From assembly GCA_030151925.1 (NCBI GenBank), contig JASLCY010000248.1, forward strand, positions 1 to 5,641: a stretch of 5,641 nt of DNA, in the 5' to 3' direction. The notes under the pieces are model-generated. The model was not told the origin of the DNA. It saw nothing but the letters and a program-made list of their open reading frames with translations, and searched no databases. Positions 1 to 5,641 of the stretch are shown here, piece after piece; positions within the stretch are counted from its first letter, which is position 1; each line of letters begins with the position of its first letter. A program made the position numbers and the translations under genes. The DNA comes from Oligoflexus sp. (GTDB taxonomy: Bacteria > Bdellovibrionota_B > Oligoflexia > Oligoflexales > Oligoflexaceae).

Positions 1-2241
1 ATCACTCGCGCGCTCGGCAACGGCCATGATCGTCGCCACCGGATGCCCGGAGAGCGGCGCGGGGATCAGGGAAGCATCCACCACATGGACGTTCTGCGTT
101 CCCTTCACGACCAAGGTCTTCGGATCCACCGCCGTTCCGATCGGAACCGTCCCGCCCCAATGATTCATGATCAAACGCGAGAACGAAGCCGACGAGCCGT
201 CCGGCGTGCGGAAGGGATCCCAGCTGCTGAGATAGGCCTTCACATCCCCCAGATTATCCGGATTCAGGTTCGGATGCGAGAGGCCGCCCGGCCCGATCTT
301 GAGCTTGAAGTTCGGATTCTTGCGCATCATCTGCAGCACGTGCTGGAGCCCGAGGGCCATCGTGTTCATGTCGTCGTCGTTGGTGAGGTAGATCACCGGA
401 TACTGGACGAAGCTGTCTTTGCCGATATGAAGCGCTTCACGAGCCTTGGGGCGCATATACATCGCATAGATCGAGAAATCTTTTTTGGTGTTGTAGGTCT
501 GCCCTGGGTTGCCGGCGCCGTTCGGGTTGACGAAGTATTCCATGTTCGGCTGCCCCTGGGCGTTGCCGACCGTCTCATGGGCGACGGAAACCGGCCCGTA
601 CTGGGTATAGGGTCCGGTGCGCGCGCTCAGGAATTTCTGCAGGTCGGCGGCGTTCTCGCTGTAGTTGCCGTAATCATAAGCCTGATACGAATTGCTGCCC
701 GTGAACTCATAGCTCACCATCGCGCCCACGTGATCGAAGAGGGCGGCGCCGACGGCATCGTTATTGATCGTGAGAGGCACCGAGAAGCCGTCGCGGAATA
801 TGCTGCCCGCCTTCGCCTGCGGTCCGACGCCCGAGAGCAGGAGGATGCGCGGCGTGATCAGGGCGCCGGCCGCGAGGATGATATGACCGCCGTCGTTCAG
901 GAGAGCCGTCTCCTGGGTCTTGGCGCCGCTGTTATCGAGGTCCTTGAGCGCCGTGCGGCGCGTGAAGGAAACGCCGATCGCCTTATTCTTCTGCGCGGAG
1001 TCGAAGAGGATCCTATCGACCTTGCTGAGATGGAAAATGGTGAAGTTCTTGGCTTTCGAAGTTCCGTCCGCCGCGAGGATGGACGAGAGATAAGCGTCGA
1101 CGGGCCCGCTGCGCTGGCCGTCTTTGGCGGCGACGTAGGGATAACTGTAGTAACGATCGCCGAGGCCGCCGAGCACGCTAGTGTTCTTGTTTTGGAAGCC
1201 GTTCTGCGCGTAGACCGCATGCACGGCGTCGGCGATGGGGCTGAGGTAGTGCTTGCCGTCCGTCGAAGGCGTGTTCGTCACCTTTATCTTCTGCAGGATG
1301 CGCTGGCCGTAAGGAGCCATCTGCGCGCTTTTCCAACCTTCCGGCCAGTAGGTGTCGAAGTCGAAGGCCGGCGCCATCTGGAAGAGCATGCCGTTGAACT
1401 GCGTGTTGCCGCCGTCGCCCATGCCTTGGTAGGTGAAGCCCGCTTCCTTGATCTTGTAAGGATCGCCTTTCGCTTTCCAGGCGATATTCCCGTATTCGCC
1501 CGGCACGTCGAAGATCGTGCGCGACTGGTCCTTCACGTAAGAAGGATAATCCTTACCGCCCACGCTCTTGGCGGTCGCTCCGCCTGCTTCTATCAAGAGC
1601 ACCTTTTTCCCGGCCGCGACCAGGCGCTGCGCGGTGATCGCTCCCGAGGCCCCGCCGCCCGCGATGATGTAATCGTATTTATTCACGGCCACCGAGCCCT
1701 GCCTTGCGACTTCGAGCCAGAGGATGTTCTGGTTGTTCGTCGTGAAGACGATCTTCACCCAGTAATGCGCCTGGTCGAGGTTGATGGCGCCGGTCGTGAA
1801 ATCCTTCCAGTTTTGCCAGCCGTTCGTGTTGGGCAGGGTTTGGTCGGCGACCTTGCGATAATCCTTGTCACCGTCCTTCCGCACATAGATCGAATACGTC
1901 GCGGGACCTTCAGGGCGGTTCACCGCCGAATGGGTTTTGAAGGTATAGGGCCCGGCCGCCGGCACATCGATATACCACGCGATGGAGTCGTTCGGATCGA
2001 TCCACCCCGCGTCTTGCGGCCCCTCGCTGCTCGTCTCGAACTGCAGACCCACGTTTTCGTCATTCTGATCGGCTGCGAGATGAGCCACGGGCGGATTGCC
2101 CGCGAAAGGCCTTGGCGAGACCGCGGCTGCCGCGGCCTCCGCTCCGGCTTCGCTGGAGAAGCTTTGCTCGGCTGAGGTTTTACAGGATGAGACGGCGAGA
2201 ATGAGCGCGGCGCCCAGTGCCAAAGCCCGGACTGAAGTCAT
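1..2241 (-). CDS. CBM6-like/GMC flavin oxidoreductase lipoprotein (C-terminus cut by window edge)
   Basis: This is a predicted envelope-anchored FAD enzyme of the glucose-methanol-choline family, which oxidises alcohols or sugars; the substrate and electron acceptor are unknown. 747 residues are visible without a stop. Residues 1-20 form a lipoprotein signal peptide ending in the lipobox VSSC, and Cys20 is the only cysteine seen. Residues 21-50 are an Ala/Ser/Pro-rich linker. Residues about 55-182 resemble a CBM6-type beta-sandwich (AWYIDVPAAGPYTF, GWQNW near 141-145, NILWLEV at 172-178). The FAD Rossmann motif GGGASG is at 195-200, with Glu218 as the likely ribose ligand. GMC signature 2 is matched exactly at 459-473 (GALITPRILLLSGVG). 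The catalytic pair is His694 (NHWGG) and His733 (SGHP). GMC signature 1 (273-290) is degenerate. The end at AVAERASD sits just after the family's final motif, so few residues are missing. The start is set by a strong GGAGG five bases upstream. It lies 29 bases after galE. Family assignment is firm; the CBM6 call is by pattern only. Confidence 0.9.
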   Translation of the reverse strand, partial: MTSVRALALGAALILAVSSCKTSAEQSFSSEAGAEAAAAAVSPRPFAGNPPVAHLAADQNDENVGLQFETSSEGPQDAGWIDPNDSIAWYIDVPAAGPYTFKTHSAVNRPEGPATYSIYVRKDGDKDYRKVADQTLPNTNGWQNWKDFTTGAINLDQAHYWVKIVFTTNNQNILWLEVARQGSVAVNKYDYIIAGGGASGAITAQRLVAAGKKVLLIEAGGATAKSVGGKDYPSYVKDQSRTIFDVPGEYGNIAWKAKGDPYKIKEAGFTYQGMGDGGNTQFNGMLFQMAPAFDFDTYWPEGWKSAQMAPYGQRILQKIKVTNTPSTDGKHYLSPIADAVHAVYAQNGFQNKNTSVLGGLGDRYYSYPYVAAKDGQRSGPVDAYLSSILAADGTSKAKNFTIFHLSKVDRILFDSAQKNKAIGVSFTRRTALKDLDNSGAKTQETALLNDGGHIILAAGALITPRILLLSGVGPQAKAGSIFRDGFSVPLTINNDAVGAALFDHVGAMVSYEFTGSNSYQAYDYGNYSENAADLQKFLSARTGPYTQYGPVSVAHETVGNAQGQPNMEYFVNPNGAGNPGQTYNTKKDFSIYAMYMRPKAREALHIGKDSFVQYPVIYLTNDDDMNTMALGLQHVLQMMRKNPNFKLKIGPGGLSHPNLNPDNLGDVKAYLSSWDPFRTPDGSSASFSRLIMNHWGGTVPIGTAVDPKTLVVKGTQNVHVVDASLIPAPLSGHPVATIMAVAERASD

Positions 2242-2246
2242 GGAAA

Positions 2247-2251
2247 CCTCC
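2247..2251 (-). promoter_or_regulatory. Shine-Dalgarno GGAGG of the GMC gene
   Basis: A perfect GGAGG on the minus strand sits five bases before the ATG at 2241-2239. It fixes the start so that the protein begins directly with the lipoprotein signal peptide. It is the strongest ribosome binding site in the window. Confidence 0.8.
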
Positions 2252-2259
2252 GGATACAG

Positions 2260-2282
2260 GAAAAGACCGATTAAGTCTTTTC
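2260..2282 (-). other. Stem-loop across the galE stop codon
   Basis: An eight-base perfect inverted repeat (GAAAAGAC / GTCTTTTC) flanks a seven-base loop. It covers the last three codons and stop of galE and most of the space before the GMC gene. The stem is A/T-rich and no T tract follows beyond the stem itself, so it is a poor intrinsic terminator. It could act as a weak attenuator or an mRNA-processing or stability element between galE and the GMC gene, or be chance. Confidence 0.35.
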
Positions 2283-3272
2283 ACTATAACCGCGAGGGAA
2301 TTCGCGATGCCAGCGCAAAGCTGTCGTAAGGATGGTCTCGAGATCGGAATGCTTCGTTTCGAATCCGAGCAGAGCCTTCGCTTTGCGGTTATCGGCATAG
2401 AGGCCGGCGGGATCTCCCGCGCGCCTCGGACCGACCTTCCGGGCGACGGGACGGTCCAGGACCTTTTCCGCGGCCCGGACGATCTCGAGGTTGGAATAAC
2501 CGTGCCCGGTCCCGAGATGGATCGCGTCGAAGAACGGCGCCTTCTGTTTCTGCATGTAGAGCGCGGCCTTGATATGGGAATCGGCCAGATCCGTGACGTG
2601 GATGTAATCACGGACGCAGGTTCCGTCTTCGGTCTCGAAGTCGTCGCCGAAGATCGTGAGGGTTTCGCCGGCGAGGGCGGCCCGCAGGATATTGGGGATC
2701 AGATGGGTCTCGGGATCGTGGGCTTCCCCGATGCCGCCGTCCTGATCCGCGCCGCAGGCATTGAAATAACGCAGCGCCATCCCCTTGAGCCCGTGGGCCC
2801 GGCAGTAATCCTCTATCATCCATTCATCGACGAGCTTGGATTTGCCGTAGGGCGAGACGGGTTTCTTGGGATCGTCCTCGCTGATGGGCAGCTTCGTCGG
2901 CGTTCCGAAGACGGCGCAAGTCGAGGAGAAGATCAGGGAGGCCCCGCTCTTCAGCTTACGCATCGTTTCGAGGAGCACACGCACGCCCTCGACGTTGTTT
3001 TCGTAATAGAGCTCGGGCTGCGAGACGGATTCGCCGACGAGGGCCAGCGCCGCGAAGTGGAAGATCGCGTCGAAGCTCCCTTCCGCGAGCACCTTCGTCA
3101 AGGTCTCGGCATCGAGAAGGTCGGCCTTCACGAAAGGCGCCGACGGAGGCACGGCGGCCTTGAAGCCCCGCGAGAGGTTGTCGTAGACCGTGCAGCCGTG
3201 CCCCTGCCGCAAGGCTTCGCGCACGAAATGCGAACCGATATAACCTGCACCACCGATGACGAGACATTTCAT
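2271..3272 (-). CDS. galE: UDP-glucose 4-epimerase
   Basis: This cytoplasmic NAD-dependent short-chain dehydrogenase/reductase-type enzyme interconverts UDP-glucose and UDP-galactose, supplying galactose for glycans or feeding galactose breakdown. The 333-residue length is normal (E. coli GalE has 338). Visible landmarks are the NAD-binding GGAGYIG at 7-13, HFAALALVGES at 72-82, the catalytic Thr118 (in the position of E. coli Ser124), Tyr142 and Lys146 of YGKSK, the substrate-site stretch RYFNACGAD at 168-176, HDPETHLIP at 185-193, VRDYIHVTDLA at 220-230, and RRAGDPA at 283-289. The residue matching E. coli Tyr299, which influences N-acetyl sugar acceptance, appears to be Leu291, so activity on UDP-GlcNAc cannot be excluded. 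It starts nine bases after the thioredoxin lipoprotein gene. Its ribosome binding site overlaps that gene's stop, which suggests translational coupling. A related nucleotide-sugar epimerase is the main alternative. Confidence 0.92.
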   Translation of the reverse strand: MKCLVIGGAGYIGSHFVREALRQGHGCTVYDNLSRGFKAAVPPSAPFVKADLLDAETLTKVLAEGSFDAIFHFAALALVGESVSQPELYYENNVEGVRVLLETMRKLKSGASLIFSSTCAVFGTPTKLPISEDDPKKPVSPYGKSKLVDEWMIEDYCRAHGLKGMALRYFNACGADQDGGIGEAHDPETHLIPNILRAALAGETLTIFGDDFETEDGTCVRDYIHVTDLADSHIKAALYMQKQKAPFFDAIHLGTGHGYSNLEIVRAAEKVLDRPVARKVGPRRAGDPAGLYADNRKAKALLGFETKHSDLETILTTALRWHREFPRGYSEKT

Positions 3273-3277
3273 GGCTA

Positions 3278-3283
3278 TTCCTC
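3278..3283 (-). promoter_or_regulatory. Shine-Dalgarno of galE overlapping the upstream stop codon
   Basis: On the minus strand, GAGGAA lies five bases before the galE ATG. The TGA stop of the preceding gene (3284-3282) shares its last two bases with this site. Ribosomes ending on the upstream gene are therefore placed on the galE start, the usual arrangement for translational coupling. This supports 3272 as the galE start. Confidence 0.7.
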
Positions 3284-4835
3284 AACGCAGAGCCGCAAAG
3301 TGCTCCTGACAATGGCTTTTGCTATCCCCTACTTGCTTCTCACAAAGCGGGGCGTATTTGGCAAACGTTTTTTGGAAAGCGGGATCCGCTTTATAAGGCA
3401 TCAGCGCCTCTTGGACTTTTTTCGCCCGAGTCCAGTTCCGTCCCGAGAAGCCGTCCCGGAGGCCCAGCGCCTCTGAGTAGAAATCCTGAGTGATCTCGGA
3501 AACGTAGATGCTGTTTTTACCGTCCTTGGCGTTGAGGAGGAGATCCGAGGTGATCCACTGGACTTTGCTGGCCCGGCCCTTCACGCTCTTACGCGCTTCC
3601 GCGGACCATTTCCTGGCCGCTTCGGTGTGCCCGAGATCCCCTTCGAGCGCCGACAGCGAACTTTGGTAATACCAGGGCGTATTGGTCTTCTTGAGTTCAT
3701 CCTCGAGCATCTTCCTCGCCAGGTCGAAGGAATCCACCTGACGCAGAAGATAAGCGGCATCGGAGATCACGGCGTGACGCTCATATTCCGATTTTGAATC
3801 CTCATCGGCGTGACGGGCCGCGAGCTCGACCTTCTTCCGCAGCGATTGCGGCGCCTTGTCCTTCGGGTGCTCGTATTTGAAGAAATCGATCTCGGGGTTC
3901 ACGCTGAGCAGCCTCGTGCCGACCGAAGCGGCCGGATTCACCTCTATCTGCGAAGCCGCCTTCAGCCATTGCTGCTTGAGGTAGATGTAACGCTGCTCGT
4001 CGGGTTTCCAGCCGAGCCAGGCGAAGGTATCGCCCACGCCGTACTTGATGAATTCACGCGCGGCCCAGATCGTGTCGCCGTCTTCGAAGATCGCGGCCCA
4101 GATCTTATCGAGCTGTTTGTCGCTCAGATGCTCCTTGGCGTCGACGACCTGCGTGAGCCAGTTGCTGCCGAAGACGGCTTTCTCAACCGAATTGTCCGTG
4201 CTCGAGAAAGCCTGATCGAGCAGGTTGATGCGGCGGGAGACCGGGAATTGGTCTTCCGGGAGCTGCGACCAGTCCGAATAAGCGAGGAGCTGGAGATCGC
4301 GGCGCGTGGCCCGGCTCTCGCTCACGGCCGTAGCCGAGCGCTCGAAGGTGTTCGAAGAAGCGAGCAGGGCCTGCATCGTCTCGGCGAATTCGTCGATCGT
4401 CACCACCGCGTTCAGGCGATAGATCTCCTTCTTCGAGCTGTCGAAGACGAGGACGGTCGGATAACCCGAGGCCTGGAACTTCTCGCCCCAGACCTGAGCG
4501 ACGTCGGTGTCGCCGTCGAGGTAGACCGGGATGAAGTTCTTCATGATCTCGGCGAACTTGGGTTTGGTGAAGACCTGCGCTTTGAGCTCGTTGCAAGGCG
4601 GGCACCAGATCGCGCCCCAATAGAGGAATACGAGTTTCTTCTCCTGCTCGGCCTTCTTAAAGGCCTCCTCGACGTTGCCTTTGAACCAGACCTGAGGCTG
4701 GGGCATGCCCTCATGGGAGTCTTTCACGGCGTTATCCTTCTCCCCACCGAAATGCGTGCAGGCCGTTCCGAGCGAAGCCAGGGCGAGGAGCCCGGCGACC
4801 AATGTCTTGCGCAAGTGACTTTGCATTATTTCCAT
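3282..4835 (-). CDS. Thioredoxin-domain lipoprotein with large helical C-terminal region
   Basis: This 517-residue protein is predicted to be anchored in the envelope with a thiol-disulfide redox domain. Residues 1-26 look like a lipoprotein signal peptide: basic start, hydrophobic stretch 12-24 and Cys26 after LGTA. The lipobox is imperfect because Gly rather than Leu sits at -3. Residues about 50-160 are a thioredoxin fold with active site WCPPC (77-81) and the cis-proline loop GYPT (Pro126), close to the Thioredoxin_7/DsbD-gamma type. Residues 165-517 are rich in predicted helix. About 355-420 resembles TPR-like helical hairpins, and I do not recognise the rest. Apart from Cys26, Cys78 and Cys81, the only cysteines are Cys498 and Cys509, which could form a disulfide. 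The ATG at 4835 is preceded by AGGA copies at 10 and 3 bases; the ATG three codons later would also keep the signal peptide. It lies 26 bases after pheA and 9 before galE. Its partner and substrate are unknown. Confidence 0.85.
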   Translation of the reverse strand: MEIMQSHLRKTLVAGLLALASLGTACTHFGGEKDNAVKDSHEGMPQPQVWFKGNVEEAFKKAEQEKKLVFLYWGAIWCPPCNELKAQVFTKPKFAEIMKNFIPVYLDGDTDVAQVWGEKFQASGYPTVLVFDSSKKEIYRLNAVVTIDEFAETMQALLASSNTFERSATAVSESRATRRDLQLLAYSDWSQLPEDQFPVSRRINLLDQAFSSTDNSVEKAVFGSNWLTQVVDAKEHLSDKQLDKIWAAIFEDGDTIWAAREFIKYGVGDTFAWLGWKPDEQRYIYLKQQWLKAASQIEVNPAASVGTRLLSVNPEIDFFKYEHPKDKAPQSLRKKVELAARHADEDSKSEYERHAVISDAAYLLRQVDSFDLARKMLEDELKKTNTPWYYQSSLSALEGDLGHTEAARKWSAEARKSVKGRASKVQWITSDLLLNAKDGKNSIYVSEITQDFYSEALGLRDGFSGRNWTRAKKVQEALMPYKADPAFQKTFAKYAPLCEKQVGDSKSHCQEHFAALR

Positions 4836-4849
4836 CCGTCCTAATTCCT

Positions 4850-4876
4850 AAAAAAAGGCGCTCAACGCTGCCCTTT
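4850..4876 (-). terminator. Candidate intrinsic terminator or attenuator after pheA
   Basis: Reading the minus strand, GGC-A-GC pairs with GC-GCC around the five-base loop GTTGA, with one bulged A, and is followed directly by seven T's. Three A's before the stem can also pair with part of the T tract through a G-T wobble. The stem includes the pheA stop codon (4864-4862). The stem is short, so termination may be partial. It would separate pheA from the three downstream genes, or lower their expression relative to pheA. Confidence 0.5.
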
Positions 4877-5635
4877 GAATGAGCCCATGATAACGATATC
4901 GCGATGCCTGGCCTTGAGGTTGGCCCAAGTCGCGGAATAATCGAGCCTCGCTTCGAGCTCGACCGCGTAACGATGCCCCCAGACGCTGCCGGCGACCTTC
5001 ATCGGCAAGACGTAGATCAAACGAATCGCCTGGGACGCGAGATCGCTCAACAAGCTGGTGAGCGCCGGCGGTTCGCAGGCCACGAGCAGGCGCTCCGCGG
5101 CCCTCTTCTCTTTGACCAGGGTGAAGAAGCGGGTGTAGTTGTCGGGACTGTTCGCGATATTGCGCTCCAGGACCTCGAGCCCGAACTCGTCCGCGGCCCG
5201 CTCGCTGGCGATCGCCGCCTGGCCGCGCTTTTGCGCCTTGTCGCGAGCCGCGCCCGCGGTATCGAAATAACTCTCGCCGCGCAGGCCGCGGGAGGCGATG
5301 AATTCCGAGCACTGCAAGAGGCCCTGCGGATGCGACCAGACGACTTCGATATCCGCGATCTTCGAACCCCTCGCGCCGAGCAGGCAATGCTCGATGCGAT
5401 GGATCGTTTCGCCGGCGACCTGGAAACCCGAAGCATAGAGATGCTGGTAATTCTCGGTGATGAAACCCGCCGTCGAGTTCTCGAACGGCAGGAAGGCCTT
5501 ATCGATCGTCCCCGCCGCCAGAGCCGCGAAGATCTCCACGAAACTCTCCCCATAGAGCTTTTCGGCTCCCGGAAAGACCCGGCTCGCGGCGGCATCGCTG
5601 TAGGAAGCTTCGAGGCCCTGGATACCGACCTTCAT
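4862..5635 (-). CDS. pheA: Prephenate dehydratase, monofunctional, with divergent ACT domain
   Basis: This cytoplasmic enzyme converts prephenate to phenylpyruvate, the committed step to phenylalanine; related enzymes act on arogenate. The 257 residues are slightly short for a stand-alone prephenate dehydratase. The catalytic domain (1 to about 175) shows the N-terminal GLEASYSDAAA (7-17), PFENSTAG (50-57), SHPQGLLQC (101-109), FDTAGAA (124-130), AAIASERAA (140-148) and the catalytic NYTRF (166-170, Thr168). There is no N-terminal chorismate mutase domain. Residues about 183-257 align with an ACT domain, including Trp219 and the closing IVIMGSF, but the phenylalanine-binding ESRP is replaced by LPMK (210-213) and GALV by PALT (190-193). 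Feedback inhibition may therefore be altered or absent. The NENYQ-like stretch after ENS (61-64 is ENYQ) recalls plant/arogenate-type sequences, but substrate preference cannot be read here. The ATG is six bases from the window edge, so its ribosome site is not visible; a TGA at 5640-5638 could be the stop of an upstream gene. Confidence 0.88.
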   Translation of the reverse strand: MKVGIQGLEASYSDAAASRVFPGAEKLYGESFVEIFAALAAGTIDKAFLPFENSTAGFITENYQHLYASGFQVAGETIHRIEHCLLGARGSKIADIEVVWSHPQGLLQCSEFIASRGLRGESYFDTAGAARDKAQKRGQAAIASERAADEFGLEVLERNIANSPDNYTRFFTLVKEKRAAERLLVACEPPALTSLLSDLASQAIRLIYVLPMKVAGSVWGHRYAVELEARLDYSATWANLKARHRDIVIMGSFKGQR

Positions 5636-5641
5636 TTTCAG

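Noticed and set aside
43..2175. A 710-codon open frame on the plus strand
   Set aside because: It lies fully antisense to the GMC gene, which has clear motifs throughout. The plus-strand protein is Arg/Val/His/Asp-rich with no recognisable domain, as expected from the complement of G/C-biased codons.
2217..3476. A 419-codon open frame on the plus strand
   Set aside because: It is antisense to galE and runs into both neighbouring genes. It has no recognisable motif and a composition typical of a complement of real coding DNA.
4824..4826. Alternative ATG start three codons into the thioredoxin lipoprotein
   Set aside because: Possible, but the first ATG has AGGA copies upstream and the predicted product is essentially the same, so the longer form was kept.
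3810..4844. A 344-codon open frame on the plus strand
   Set aside because: It is antisense to the thioredoxin lipoprotein gene and shows no domain or ribosome binding site worth noting.
4887..4892. TATCAT on the minus strand as a possible -10 box for the thioredoxin-galE-GMC genes
   Set aside because: It matches TATAAT at five of six bases, but no acceptable -35 sequence lies at the right distance, and it is inside pheA coding sequence and upstream of the terminator-like hairpin.
4848..5595. Two other minus-strand frames within pheA (4848-5387 and 5047-5595)
   Set aside because: Both are Arg/Ser-rich out-of-frame readings of pheA, whose own frame carries all the prephenate dehydratase motifs.

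Overview
The window holds four protein genes, all on the minus strand. Read in the direction of transcription (right to left) they are a monofunctional prephenate dehydratase (pheA), a thioredoxin-domain lipoprotein, a UDP-glucose 4-epimerase (galE) and a GMC-family flavin oxidoreductase with an N-terminal carbohydrate-binding-like domain. The last gene runs off the left edge of the window. I see no rRNA, tRNA, CRISPR array, insertion sequence or long repeat. Coding density is almost complete, and the three gaps between genes are 26, 9 and 29 bases.

Organism: the DNA is moderately G+C-rich, with G/C-rich third codon positions. Two proteins carry lipoprotein-type signal peptides with short hydrophobic cores, and pheA is monofunctional (no chorismate mutase domain). 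This fits a Gram-negative (diderm) bacterium. A lineage such as Bdellovibrionota/Oligoflexia or another deltaproteobacterium-like group is possible, but the sequence does not settle this.

Layout: bases 4862-5635 encode PheA with a full catalytic domain and a divergent ACT domain that lacks the usual ESRP motif. A GC stem followed by seven T's on the minus strand overlaps the pheA stop (4850-4876) and could be a terminator or attenuator. Bases 3282-4835 encode a lipoprotein with a WCPPC thioredoxin domain and a roughly 350-residue helical C-terminal region that I cannot assign. Bases 2271-3272 encode GalE, whose Shine-Dalgarno overlaps the stop codon of the upstream gene, so the two are probably translationally coupled. 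Bases 1-2241 encode the N-terminal 747 residues of a lipoprotein with a CBM6-like beta-sandwich joined to a GMC oxidoreductase. Only a few C-terminal residues are likely to be missing.

How they fit together: the spacing suggests one transcription unit, or pheA followed by a three-gene unit. The products do not form a known pathway. PheA and GalE are cytoplasmic, for phenylalanine synthesis and nucleotide-sugar interconversion. The other two should be envelope-anchored redox proteins. The most notable item is the predicted membrane-tethered CBM6-like/GMC fusion, which suggests oxidation of a sugar, glycan or alcohol at the cell envelope. The link to the thioredoxin lipoprotein is inferred from neighbourhood only.
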